Origin: Terriglobia bacterium
GTDB taxonomy: Bacteria > Acidobacteriota > Terriglobia > Terriglobales > Acidobacteriaceae
Assembly: GCA_020072815.1 (NCBI GenBank)
Contig: JAIQGE010000002.1
Coordinates: 62,001 to 126,000, forward strand
DNA length: 64,000 bases
Reading direction: 5' to 3'
Part shown: one piece after another, positions 45,267 to 54,008 of the stretch
How the letters are laid out: each line of letters begins with the position of its first letter
Position numbering within the stretch: the stretch's first letter is position 1
Position numbers and translations under genes: made by a program
The notes under the pieces: generated by a model
What the model saw: only the letters and a program-made list of their open reading frames with translations
Told to the model about the DNA's origin: nothing
Databases searched by the model: none

Positions 45267-46004
45267 TCATGCCCCGTCCACCGCCGTCCTCAACTCTCTT
45301 ACGCTGCTTTCGGTGACTACCAGGTGCTGGTATTCGCTGTCGGCCAGGGTGCCCATGGCGATCTTCTGGTTGCGGAACTTCATGACGCTGGTGACCGCCG
45401 TACCCAGGCCGGCGTGGACTTCGCGCACGTTGGTATAAGCAATCACCGCCTTCACGCTGGCGACGGAAAGTTCACCGCAGGCCATCACGGAGATCCGTCC
45501 GTGCGACTGCTGCACCAGTTGCGCCAGAGTGGGCATGGCGTCCACGGCGCTCTTCTTTCCGCCCGACGTGAGCACGCGGTCCACGCCTGCTTCGATCAGG
45601 TCATCGAGCGCCTGCGAAAGGTCGCAGCTCATGTCAAACGCGCGGTGGCAGGTCACGTTCAGCGGACGCGCCAGCTCCAGCAAGCGGCGCATGCGGTCTT
45701 TGTCCACGGTGCCGTCAAGATTGAGGATTCCGAAGACCACTCCGTTGGCGCCCAGTTGTTTGGCGATGAGGATGTCGCGCTGCATCACGCCGAATTCTTC
45801 TTCGCTGTAGCAGAAGTCGCCGCCGCGGGGACGAATCATGACCTGCAGCCCGATGGCGATCTTCTTGCGCACAGCGGCAATCATGCCCGCGCTGGGCGTG
45901 GTGCCGCCTTCGGGCAGGCCGGCGCAGAGTTCCACGCGGTCCGCGCCGCCGCGCTCCGCCGCCGCTGCTGACTCCGCCGAGTCAAGGCAGATCTCCAGCA
46001 GCAC
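45267..46004 (-). CDS. cutC: CutC family protein
   Basis: A 245-aa TIM-barrel protein. Family blocks are LLEICLDSAESA at the start, ADRVELCAGLPEGGTTPS, VMIRPRGGDFCYSEEE, VTCHRAFDM and 'VDRVLTSGGKKSA'. CutC was named for copper homeostasis in E. coli; its enzymatic role is not settled. The start GTG 46004 matches the usual family start exactly. A GTG at 46037, overlapping the peptidase stop, is the alternative. It follows the M13 peptidase gene by 26 nt. Confidence 0.92.
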   Translation of the reverse strand: MLLEICLDSAESAAAAERGGADRVELCAGLPEGGTTPSAGMIAAVRKKIAIGLQVMIRPRGGDFCYSEEEFGVMQRDILIAKQLGANGVVFGILNLDGTVDKDRMRRLLELARPLNVTCHRAFDMSCDLSQALDDLIEAGVDRVLTSGGKKSAVDAMPTLAQLVQQSHGRISVMACGELSVASVKAVIAYTNVREVHAGLGTAVTSVMKFRNQKIAMGTLADSEYQHLVVTESSVRELRTAVDGA

Positions 46005-46030
46005 GGAGCCTGGACGCGTTTGCGGTTGCG

Positions 46031-48130
46031 CTACCACACGCGGCAGCGGTTTTCGCGGACCATGGGCGCACCGGCCTTGCACTTGAAGGCTTCCTGGAAT
46101 TCCGGCATGTTCACCACCAGGCCGTTCACGCGGTACTTGCCCGGCGAATGCTCATTGGTGATGGCGTTGGCGCGCAGGTTTTCCGGACGCTGAATTTCGC
46201 ACGCCCACTGCGCGTAGCCGATGAAGAAGCGCTGGTCCGGGGTGAAGCCGTCGCGGGGTTCCAGGTGCTGGTCTTTGGTGGCGGACTTCCACGCCATGTA
46301 CGCCAGCACCAGTCCGCCCAGGTCGGCCACGTCTTCGCCTTCGGTGAGCTTGCTGTTGATCTTGATGTCGTCCACGATGGTGTAGGTCGCGTACTGGTCC
46401 ACGATGCACTGCGCGCGCTTCTCGAATTCCGCGCCGTCTTCCTTGGTCCACCAGTCGCGCAGGTTGCCCTTGGCGTCAAACTGGCGGCCTTCATCGTCAA
46501 AGCCGTGGGTGAGTTCGTGGCCAATGGTGCCGCCGGTGTTGCCGTAGTTGGGCGCGTCGTCCATCTTGGGATCATAGAGAGGAGGCTGCAGCACGCCGGC
46601 GGGGAAGTTGATGTCATTCATCTGCGCGTTGTAGTAGGCGTTGACGGTGGGTGGCGTCATGCCCCACTCGCCGCGGTCCAGCGGCTTGCCGATCTTGGCC
46701 AGCTGCCGCTTGGCCTCAAACATGGTGCCGCGATGCACGTTGCCGAGAAAATCATTGCGCTTCACTTCCACCGAGCTGTAGTCGCGCCACTTGTCGGGAT
46801 AGCCGATTTTGTTGACCACGCTGTGCAGTTTTTCCAGCGCCTGCTTCTTGGTCTCCGGACCCATCCAGGTGAGCTGTTTGATGTCCTCTTCCATGGCCTG
46901 CTCGATCTGTTTGGTCAAGGTCAGCGTGCTCTTCTTGGTGGCTTCGCCAAAGGCGCGGTTCACGAACTCCAGCCCCAGGGCTTCGCCCAACTGGCGGTCA
47001 GTCAGGCGCACGCAACGTTTCCAGCGCGGCTGGATCTCCTGCACGCCGCGCAGCGTGTGGGCAAAGAAGTCAAAATTCTCTTCGACAAACGCTTTGGAGA
47101 GATACGGCGCGTTCGCGCTGGCGATGTGCCAGCGAAGATAAGTCTTCAAGTCGGCCAGGCTGTTGCTTTCAATTTGCTTGGCGACCTCCTGATAGAACTT
47201 GGGCTCGGTCACGTTGAAGGTATTCACGCCGGCAAGGCCCACGGTCTTTAAGTATGTGTCCCAGTCAAAATCCGGCGTGAGCGCTTGCACGCCTTTGAGG
47301 TCCATTTTGTGGAAAAGATTGTGCGGATCGCGCTGCTCCACCCGCGTCAGCGACGCTCTGGCCAGCGCGGTTTCTATCTGCATGATGCTAGTGGCTTCTT
47401 TCTCCGCGATTTCCGGTTTGTCGCCCAGCAGTTGCAGCATCTTCGCCACGTGCGCCAGATACTTGGTGCGGATTTCGCCCGACTTGGCGTCGTCCTTGGT
47501 GTAGTAGTCGCGGTCCGGAAGGCCCAGCCCGCCCGCGGCGGCGAACGCGATCACCTGCGACGAATCGGCAAAATCCTGATCGGAGCTGAATTCGAACAGC
47601 AGGCCGCCCGTCGCTTGTGTGAGATGTGCGCGTCCCAGCAGCGCCGCCAGTTGTTTCTTGTTCTTGATGGCCGCAATCTCATCCAGCAGCGGCTTCAGCG
47701 GTTTGGCGCCCAGCTTTTCGATGGCCGCTTCGTCCATGCACGCGGCAAAGTAGTCGCCAATCTTCTGCTGCGGCGCGGTGCGTCCGCTGGTCTTCTTGGC
47801 CAGATCGTCCAGCACGCCCCACAGGAAGCGCTGGTTGTCCTGGGTCAGCTTGCCATAAACGCTCCACGCGGCCTGGTCGCCGGGGATGGGATTGTGGGTC
47901 ATCCATCCGCCGCAGGTGTACTGGTAAAAATCCACGCAAGGGTCGGCCGTCAAGTCCATGGACGGCACATCCAGGCTGGGCGTGTAAGGCAGCGTGGTGA
48001 CCGGCTTGTCCTCGGGCTTGCTCGCGGCCGGACTTGCCGCTGAAGTTTGCGCTCCAAGCTGGATGGACGCGGTGCATGCGATGGCCAGCATGATGGCGAG
48101 ACAACGTTTGCTGCGGGCAGGGCTTTTCAT
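46031..48130 (-). CDS. Secreted M13-family metallopeptidase (PepO/neprilysin-like)
   Basis: A 699-aa zinc peptidase with a signal peptide (KRCLAIMLAIACTASIQLGA). The N-terminal M13 domain begins with 'DPCVDFYQYTCGGWMTHNPI'. The catalytic domain shows NAYYNAQMNDINFPAGVLQ, the zinc motif GHELTHGFDDEGRQFD and the distal Glu in GEDVADLGGL. It ends RCRVW, as M13 enzymes do. It cleaves peptides in the periplasm or outside. The start ATG 48130 has AGAGG upstream; a codon nine places earlier is possible. Cut peptides may feed amino-acid uptake. Confidence 0.95.
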   Translation of the reverse strand: MKSPARSKRCLAIMLAIACTASIQLGAQTSAASPAASKPEDKPVTTLPYTPSLDVPSMDLTADPCVDFYQYTCGGWMTHNPIPGDQAAWSVYGKLTQDNQRFLWGVLDDLAKKTSGRTAPQQKIGDYFAACMDEAAIEKLGAKPLKPLLDEIAAIKNKKQLAALLGRAHLTQATGGLLFEFSSDQDFADSSQVIAFAAAGGLGLPDRDYYTKDDAKSGEIRTKYLAHVAKMLQLLGDKPEIAEKEATSIMQIETALARASLTRVEQRDPHNLFHKMDLKGVQALTPDFDWDTYLKTVGLAGVNTFNVTEPKFYQEVAKQIESNSLADLKTYLRWHIASANAPYLSKAFVEENFDFFAHTLRGVQEIQPRWKRCVRLTDRQLGEALGLEFVNRAFGEATKKSTLTLTKQIEQAMEEDIKQLTWMGPETKKQALEKLHSVVNKIGYPDKWRDYSSVEVKRNDFLGNVHRGTMFEAKRQLAKIGKPLDRGEWGMTPPTVNAYYNAQMNDINFPAGVLQPPLYDPKMDDAPNYGNTGGTIGHELTHGFDDEGRQFDAKGNLRDWWTKEDGAEFEKRAQCIVDQYATYTIVDDIKINSKLTEGEDVADLGGLVLAYMAWKSATKDQHLEPRDGFTPDQRFFIGYAQWACEIQRPENLRANAITNEHSPGKYRVNGLVVNMPEFQEAFKCKAGAPMVRENRCRVW

Positions 48131-48177
48131 GAAGTGCCTCTCAGTGTTCGGGAACAACTGCTGAAGTTATGAGGTTT

Positions 48178-48214
48178 TGGCTGATTGCTAATTGCTAACT
48201 GCTAGTTGCTTTTT
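48178..48214. repeat. Heptad repeat array before the M13 peptidase gene
   Basis: On the minus strand: AAGCAAC TAGCAGT TAGCAAT TAGCAAT CAGCCA. It is a clean 7-nt-period array in the leader between the zinc-binding mini-ORF and the peptidase start. Confidence 0.65.
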
Positions 48215-48271
48215 CTTTGACGCGCTAGTTTACAGGAAGCGAGCGCTGGGAGCGAATGTGAGAGGTCCCGC

Positions 48272-48367
48272 TCAACCCACTACGTCGCCACTGCACTTCT
48301 CGCCGTGCGTGGCCTTGCACGACGGGCACACGTACTCCGCGCAGTCCGCGCAGATGATGGCGTTCAC
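48272..48367 (-). CDS. 31-aa Cys-rich zinc-binding-type mini-protein
   Basis: A GTG at 48367 overlaps the stop of the MBL/rhodanese gene (GTGA). The reading frame holds 31 codons to TGA at 48272-48274. The sequence MNAIICADCAEYVCPSC is followed by KATHGEKC: Cys6, Cys9, Cys14, Cys17, His21 and Cys25, spaced like a small zinc finger. It is too short for usual gene finders. The overlap suggests translation coupled to the metallohydrolase. No homologue is known to me. Confidence 0.55.
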   Translation of the reverse strand: MNAIICADCAEYVCPSCKATHGEKCSGDVVG

Positions 48368-49761
48368 TTGCTCTCGAGTTCGGGTTCCGCAACTTCCACC
48401 GGCAATCCTGACTGCCGCCACGCGGCAAACCCGCCGGAGACGTCAAACACGTTTTCCAGGCCGGCGCGTTGCAGCAGGCTGCAGGCGATCACGCTGCGAT
48501 ATCCACTCTGGCAATGCACCGCCACCGGCAACGCAGGATCAACTTCCGGCGCCGACACTCTGAAATTGTCCAAAGGCCACCAGTTGGCTCCGGCGATGTG
48601 CCCGGCCTGCCACTCGGATTCACGCCGCACGTCCAGGACGTTGATCTGTCCATCGCCCAGCTTTTGCAGCAATTCCTCCGGACTCATCTGCTGCAACGCG
48701 GCCACGGCGAATCCCGCCTGCTTCCAGGCTTGCACTCCGCCTTCCAGGAAGCCCTGCGGATCTTCAATGCCCACGCGCGTCAGCCGCAAGCGTGCTTCCG
48801 AATATTGCTCCGGCGTATCGGCGATCAGCACCGGACGCGAGCCGGCGCCCAAAACGATTCCCGCCCACGACGCAAATTGCCCGGACAACGCGATGTTCAC
48901 CGACCCCGGCACGTGCGCGGCTGCGAATTCTTCGCTGGGGCGGACATCCAGCGCAAACGCGTCTTGCTCCATTTGCGTCTTGAGTTCGGCCGGAGCGAGC
49001 GCCTTGAGCGGCGGCAACCCGGCCAGCGACGGAGCGCCCTGCCGGTTGATCTGCGCGTCTTGCAGAAAATATTCCGGACGCGCCGGCAGGTTCGTCGTTA
49101 GCTGGCGTATGAATTCATTGCGGTCTTTGATCTGCAGCGCGTAATTGGTGAGCCGCTCGGTGCCTAGCGTGGAAAAGCGTTCCGCGCGCATGTTCTTACC
49201 GCACAGCGAACCGGCGCCGTGCGCGGGATACACCAGAACGTCGTCCGCCAGTTTCAGCAGCTTGCCGTGCAGACTGTCATAAAGCATTCCCGCGAGTTGT
49301 TGCGATGTGTAGGCTTTCGATAGGTCCGGCCGTCCAACGTCGCCCAAGAACAGTGTGTCTCCGGTCAGCACCGCCCAGGGATTGGCGGACTTTTCTTCGT
49401 CCGTGATCACCAGGCAGACGCTCTCCGGCGTGTGCCCGGGAGTCTCCATTGAGGCCACGCGCACCTTGCCCATTTTCAATTCGAAGCCGTCCCGCAAAGC
49501 CACGTTGGGAAAAGCGGCCTCGGCCCTTTCGCCGATATAGATATTGGCTCCCGTCCGCGCCGCCAACTCGGCGTGTCCGGAAACAAAATCGGCGTGCAGG
49601 TGAGTTTCAAAAATGTGGCGGATTTCCAGGCCCTGTTCGGCCGCCGCTTGCAGGTAGATGTCCACGTCGCGCTGGGGATCCACCACCGCGGCTTCGCCTT
49701 CCGACCCCAGCATGTACGAGGCGTGCGCCAGACATCCCAGATAAAACTGCTCAAAATACAT
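48364..49761 (-). CDS. MBL-fold hydrolase with two rhodanese domains (persulfide dioxygenase/CstB-like)
   Basis: A 465-aa protein. Residues 1-240 form a metallo-beta-lactamase domain with THLHADFVSGH, GHTPESVC and 'GDTLFLGDVGRPDL', the ETHE1/persulfide dioxygenase type. Two rhodanese domains follow. The first (about 260-355) keeps LDVRPSEEFAAAHVPG but lacks the catalytic Cys. The second (about 370-460) has VLDVRRESEWQAGHIAGA and the active Cys in VHCQSGYRS. Such fusions oxidise and transfer persulfide sulfur. It is followed by the mini-ORF and the M13 gene. Confidence 0.93.
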   Translation of the reverse strand: MYFEQFYLGCLAHASYMLGSEGEAAVVDPQRDVDIYLQAAAEQGLEIRHIFETHLHADFVSGHAELAARTGANIYIGERAEAAFPNVALRDGFELKMGKVRVASMETPGHTPESVCLVITDEEKSANPWAVLTGDTLFLGDVGRPDLSKAYTSQQLAGMLYDSLHGKLLKLADDVLVYPAHGAGSLCGKNMRAERFSTLGTERLTNYALQIKDRNEFIRQLTTNLPARPEYFLQDAQINRQGAPSLAGLPPLKALAPAELKTQMEQDAFALDVRPSEEFAAAHVPGSVNIALSGQFASWAGIVLGAGSRPVLIADTPEQYSEARLRLTRVGIEDPQGFLEGGVQAWKQAGFAVAALQQMSPEELLQKLGDGQINVLDVRRESEWQAGHIAGANWWPLDNFRVSAPEVDPALPVAVHCQSGYRSVIACSLLQRAGLENVFDVSGGFAAWRQSGLPVEVAEPELESK

Positions 49762-49849
49762 CGACTGTTGCCTCTTTACTTCTTCCCGGAATTTACGATC
49801 TGCTCAATCATAGCCCGAAACTTTCTCGTAAAGTCAGTCCGCGCCGCAA

Positions 49850-51172
49850 TCACGGCTGGCTCTTCTCGGCGGACCACCGCAGCGCGTACAAGATCACATA
49901 AATGTAGCAAACCAGCGGAATGATGAACGCATGGTGGATTCCAATATGGTCGGCCAGCACGCCTTGCAGTTCGGGAACAATGGCGCCCCCGACGATGGCC
50001 GCCACCAGCAAGCCGGACGCGCGTCCGGTGAGTGGTCCCAGTCCGGCGATGGCCAGCGTGAAGATGCTGGGAAACATGATGGAGTTGAACAGGCCCACTA
50101 GAATCATGCTCCACATCGCCACATGGCCTGTCGTCAGCATGGACGCGCTCACCAGCGCCGCCGCCGTGGTCGCGGCCAAAGCCAGCAGCCTGTGTGTTTT
50201 CACCCGGCGCAACACCCAGGACCCGGCAAATCTTCCCATCATGGCGCCGCCCCAGTAGTACTGCAAATGGCCGGCCGCGTCCTTCAATGGCATGTTGCCA
50301 ATATCTTTCTGGTTGAGGTAGTTGGTCATCAGGCTGCCGATGGCCACCTCGGCCCCAACATACACAAAGATGGCCACCGCTCCCAGCACCAGGTGGCGAT
50401 GGCGCCAAATGCTGCCGCTGGCGCCACCATGGGCCTCGGCGTATTCGATCACCGGAAGCTTGAACAGTCCGACAATCGCCGCCAGTACAATCAACGCCAC
50501 CGCCAGCCCAATGTATGGCGCCTTCACTGACGCTGCCTGTTGCACGCGATACGCGTGCAGTTGGTCGCCGGTCATCGCCTGCATGGCTTCCACCGCCAGC
50601 GGCGCGCCCACCGCGCCCAGGATCAGCCAGCTTCCGAACGTCGGCGCCAGCGTGGTCCCCAGGGAATTGAATGCCTGCGTCAGGTTCAGCCGGCTCGACG
50701 CCGTGCGCGACGGTCCAAGAATGGCAACGTAGGGATTCGCCGACGTTTGCAATATGGTCATCCCCGCGGCCAGCACAATCAGCGCCGTCAGGAAAAGCGG
50801 AAACGCCGGTAGCGCCGCCGCCGGTACAAACAGCAGAGCACCGCAAGCCATGGTCAACAGTCCGGTCACCATGGCCCGTTTGTAGCCAATCCATTCGACG
50901 ATCTTGCCGGACGGCATGGAGAACACAAAATACGCGGAAAAGAAAGCAAACTGCACCAGCATCACTGCCGCGTAATTCAGTTCAAAGATGTTCTTCAAAT
51001 GCGGGATCAGGATGTCATTCAGGCAAGTCAGAAAGCCCCAGGCAAAGAACAGCGTGGACACCATGGCCATCGCGCCCACGCCGGTCTTGGCCGGAGCATT
51101 CTGCGGGGCGGCGACTTCGTCGGGTTGGATGGTGTTTGCGATGGCGGTTTGCGATCCAACGGTCTCGAACAA
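49850..51172 (-). CDS. Sugar MFS transporter (FucP/GluP family)
   Basis: A 440-aa, twelve-helix proton symporter. The first helix region has FAWGFLTCLNDILIPHLK, and the third has 'SGKIVEWIGYKRAM', both typical of the fucose/glucose-galactose permeases. The 'ILQTSANPYVAILGP' block is diagnostic for this group. It should import a hexose (glucose, galactose or fucose). A TTG start gives a 35-residue cytosolic tail; an ATG 34 codons later is possible. No sugar-catabolic genes are adjacent. Confidence 0.92.
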   Translation of the reverse strand: MFETVGSQTAIANTIQPDEVAAPQNAPAKTGVGAMAMVSTLFFAWGFLTCLNDILIPHLKNIFELNYAAVMLVQFAFFSAYFVFSMPSGKIVEWIGYKRAMVTGLLTMACGALLFVPAAALPAFPLFLTALIVLAAGMTILQTSANPYVAILGPSRTASSRLNLTQAFNSLGTTLAPTFGSWLILGAVGAPLAVEAMQAMTGDQLHAYRVQQAASVKAPYIGLAVALIVLAAIVGLFKLPVIEYAEAHGGASGSIWRHRHLVLGAVAIFVYVGAEVAIGSLMTNYLNQKDIGNMPLKDAAGHLQYYWGGAMMGRFAGSWVLRRVKTHRLLALAATTAAALVSASMLTTGHVAMWSMILVGLFNSIMFPSIFTLAIAGLGPLTGRASGLLVAAIVGGAIVPELQGVLADHIGIHHAFIIPLVCYIYVILYALRWSAEKSQP

Positions 51173-51378
51173 ATGCCGTTTAAGAATAGAGTCAGCTATC
51201 CGCTTAAGTCCAATCTCCGTTCACATGTGCACAGAGTTGCAGAGGCCGCTCACGTCCAGCCACGGCTGGTACCGTGATTCGTATTGTCTCGTTCGTCTGA
51301 AAAGGCAATAATGGGCTCACTGAAATTGTGCCCCGCCCGAGCGTAGGCGGTTAGAATCGGGGGAACAAATCCAACAAG

Positions 51379-52989
51379 ATGGCTACCGCAACCACAATCC
51401 GGCCGCAGGAAGCCTCTCTTCTGATTGACATTGCTGGCCAGCGCCGCCGGGTGGAAGTTTTCCGCTTGCCCTTTACCATCGGCCGCTCGGACGACGCCGA
51501 CGCCACCATCGCCGACTTCCGCGTCTCCCGCCTGCATGCCCGCCTGCTCGGCGAAGACGGCGTGTACTTCGTCGAGGACACCGGAAGCCGCCACGGCACT
51601 TTCGTCAACGGAGCGCGCTGCGAGCGCATGCGCCTCAAGCACCTTGACGAGATCACCTTCGGCGTTCCCGGCCTGAAGATTATTTTCCAGGCGGGTCCCG
51701 CGCCGGGCAGCGCCGCCAGCATGCTGCTCACGCGCTTTGCTTCGGATACTGACGTCTCTGAGCTGGAGAAGCTCCGGCTCTTTCTCGAAGCCGCGCGCAG
51801 TCTGGGCGGCGGCCTGGTGGTGCGCGATATCCTACGCAACATGCTGGACTATGCTCTGCGCCTCACCAAAGCCGAACGCGGCTTTGTTTACCTGCGGGAA
51901 AAAGACACGGCTGCCCTGGCCTGCGGTGTGGACAGCCGGGGCAACCAGCTTACCCAGGACGCCAACGTTTCCAACTCCGTGATCCAGGACGCCCTCACCT
52001 CGGCTTCAGAATTCATTGCCGGCGACACCTCGCAGCAGAGCGCGCTTGCCGCCCGGCAGAGCATTGTGATGAACGAACTGCGCACCGTGGTGGCCATTCC
52101 GCTGCGCGCCAAGCGCGTGGCCACGGGCGCGGCCGCGGCCGAAGTTCAAGGCGTGCTCTACCTGGATAGTCACCTGGCCTCGCGCAATCTCTCCGGCGTG
52201 AGCCCGGAAGTGCTGCGTGCGCTCGCCGCAGAATGCGCCGCGGTGCTGGAGAGCGCGCGGCTCATGGAAGCCGAGCAGTCCGCCCGCCAGTATCGCCAGG
52301 AAATGGAAATTGCCGCCTCCATCCAGCGCAGCCTCAGTTCAGAGGCTGAGGTCCGCTGTGAATTCGCTCAGGTCTCCGGTCGCACTATTCCCTGCAAGGA
52401 AGTTGGCGGCGACTTTTTTGATGTCCACGTCTCGCCCGACGCCGTCACCGTCATCGTGGGCGACGTCTCCGGCAAGGGCATCTCCGCCGCGCTGCTGGCC
52501 TCGGTGATCCACGGCATGTTTTACGCGCAGATCTCCACCGGCTCCCCGTTGGTGGAAACCATGCACGCCATCAATCAATTTCTCTGTTCGCGCGTGGCCG
52601 GGCAAAAATACGCGACCCTGCTGGCCGCCCAGCTCAAGCATGACGGCCGCCTGGAGATCGTCAACTGCGGCCACGTTCCGGGACTCATCTCCGCCGCCGG
52701 TGCCGTGACCCAGGTGCAGGACGGCGACATGCCGGTGGGCTTGATGGCTGACGCTTCCTTCCACTCCATCCAGGCGCAGCTCGCGCCCGGCGCGCGGCTG
52801 GTGATCATCACCGACGGCATCAGCGAAACCGAAAACGCCGAAGGCGCGGAATTTGGCTTGGAAAAAGTGGAAGTCTTGCTGGGCGCGCAAGACCCGTTGT
52901 CGGCGATTCTAGGCGCCGTGAATACCTTCAGCGGCCACGCTGAAGCCCAGGACGATCGCACCCTGCTGGTGCTGGAACGCCTGCAGTAA
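51379..52989 (+). CDS. FHA-GAF-PP2C (SpoIIE/RsbU-type) phosphatase
   Basis: A 536-aa signalling protein. The FHA domain (about 12-105) has GRSDDADATI, SRLHARL and 'GSRHGTFVNGARC' for phosphothreonine binding. A GAF-like domain covers about 130-290. The C-terminal PP2C/SpoIIE phosphatase (about 315-536) has 'EMEIAASIQRSL', VGGDFFDVH, VIVGDVSGKGISAA and ITDGISETENAEG. It may dephosphorylate an anti-anti-sigma factor after sensing phosphoproteins. It lies near an FHA protein and a Stp-type phosphatase on the opposite strand. Confidence 0.92.
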   Translation: MATATTIRPQEASLLIDIAGQRRRVEVFRLPFTIGRSDDADATIADFRVSRLHARLLGEDGVYFVEDTGSRHGTFVNGARCERMRLKHLDEITFGVPGLKIIFQAGPAPGSAASMLLTRFASDTDVSELEKLRLFLEAARSLGGGLVVRDILRNMLDYALRLTKAERGFVYLREKDTAALACGVDSRGNQLTQDANVSNSVIQDALTSASEFIAGDTSQQSALAARQSIVMNELRTVVAIPLRAKRVATGAAAAEVQGVLYLDSHLASRNLSGVSPEVLRALAAECAAVLESARLMEAEQSARQYRQEMEIAASIQRSLSSEAEVRCEFAQVSGRTIPCKEVGGDFFDVHVSPDAVTVIVGDVSGKGISAALLASVIHGMFYAQISTGSPLVETMHAINQFLCSRVAGQKYATLLAAQLKHDGRLEIVNCGHVPGLISAAGAVTQVQDGDMPVGLMADASFHSIQAQLAPGARLVIITDGISETENAEGAEFGLEKVEVLLGAQDPLSAILGAVNTFSGHAEAQDDRTLLVLERLQ

Positions 52990-53017
52990 GCGACTACCAA
53001 CTGCGGGGAGTGACACT

Positions 53018-53151
53018 GGCTTTAGCCTCTGTAGGTATCAGGGCTTGGCTTCAGCCAAGCCGCTAGGCGTGGAGAAATAATTAGGTAGGCCCGGGCTTCA
53101 GCCCGGGATGCGCGGCAGCGCACCCCTGAAGTCTCACTCCTGGAAGCTGAA
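53018..53151. repeat. Folded repeat unit 1
   Basis: It begins GGCTTTAGCCTCTGTAGG and contains two hairpins: GGCTTGGC-TTCA-GCCAAGCC (53042-53061) and CCCGGGC-TTCA-GCCCGGG (53090-53107). It ends in TCACTCCTGGAAGCTGAAC, identical to the 3' end of the FHA gene at 53271-53289. Confidence 0.75.
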
Positions 53152-53186
53152 CAGTACTGAGAAGTTGCAAAATGATGGGGCGTCCC

Positions 53187-53289
53187 GGCTTCAGCCTCTG
53201 CAGGTATCAGGGCATGCCTTTAGGCGTGCCGACTAGAGTCAAAAACAATTTGGGCTTCAGCCCCTGAAAATCACTCCTGGAAGCTGAAC
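53187..53289. repeat. Folded repeat unit 2, running into the FHA gene end
   Basis: Same start as unit 1 with two changes (GGCTTCAGCCTCTGCAGG). Its hairpins are GGCATGCC-TTTA-GGCGTGCC (53211-53230) and GGGC-TTCA-GCCC. The stems differ in sequence from unit 1 but still pair. Its end is the stop region of the FHA gene. Units 1 and 2 fill the 281-nt gap between two convergent genes. Confidence 0.75.
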
Positions 53290-54008
53290 GCCGCTTTCAA
53301 CTTGCCTACTTCAATAACGTCGCCGGCCGCCAGGTCGCGCTGCGCGTGCAGGTCCTGGCCGTTCACCTTGAGCTTCACCTTGGTTTCCGCGGGCGCGATA
53401 AAGTATTTGTTGTCGCGACGGCTGATCAACGCCGCAGAATTCGGCGCGAACCAGCCCTTCAGGTGGATCGAAGCCATTTTCGACTTGCCAATCATCGTCA
53501 TCTTGCCCGTGAGCACGTATCTTTGCTGGTCAGTCTTGCCCTCCAGCACGCTCAGGATGCCGATGTGCTCCTTGATCGGAACGCCCGACGCCGACATCAC
53601 CGCTGGCGCCGCGTTCTTGGCCAGCAGTTCCTGCGCCTGTTTGGTGTCCAGCATCACCGTGTTGTCCAGCTTGGGCGTGGCCGGGCCCGCCTTGGCGGCA
53701 ATGGCCGCCACCGGCGCCGGACCTTCATTCTTGAACTCGATCTCGTGCTTGCCGATCTTCATCAAGTCGCAGTGCCGCAGCTTGGTTTTCTCCACGCGCG
53801 CGTTGTTCACGAACGTGCCGTTCAGCGAACCCAGGTCTTCCACCACGTAGTGGTCCTGGTTCCAGGTGATCTTGGCGTGATGCCCGGACACCGCCGGATT
53901 ATCAATCTGCACGGTGTTGTCCGGCTGGCGGCCGATGGTGGCCGTAGCTTGCGTGAGCGGTATTTCCTTCAGCGTGGATGCCCCAAATTTCAAATAGAGT
54001 TTTGCCAT
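53271..54008 (-). CDS. FHA-domain protein
   Basis: A 245-aa protein with a complete N-terminal FHA domain (about 20-95: ATIGRQPDNTVQI, SGHHAKI and GSLNGTFVNNARVE) that binds phosphothreonine peptides. A variable linker follows. A second, FHA-like strand-rich domain lies in the last 100 residues (KHEIEF earlier; MIGKSKMASIHLKGWFAP later). It overlaps the phosphatase gene by 19 nt, so the two are coupled. Function as an adaptor in Ser/Thr kinase signalling is inferred. The 3' end is duplicated in the adjacent repeat. Confidence 0.9.
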   Translation of the reverse strand: MAKLYLKFGASTLKEIPLTQATATIGRQPDNTVQIDNPAVSGHHAKITWNQDHYVVEDLGSLNGTFVNNARVEKTKLRHCDLMKIGKHEIEFKNEGPAPVAAIAAKAGPATPKLDNTVMLDTKQAQELLAKNAAPAVMSASGVPIKEHIGILSVLEGKTDQQRYVLTGKMTMIGKSKMASIHLKGWFAPNSAALISRRDNKYFIAPAETKVKLKVNGQDLHAQRDLAAGDVIEVGKLKAAFSFQE

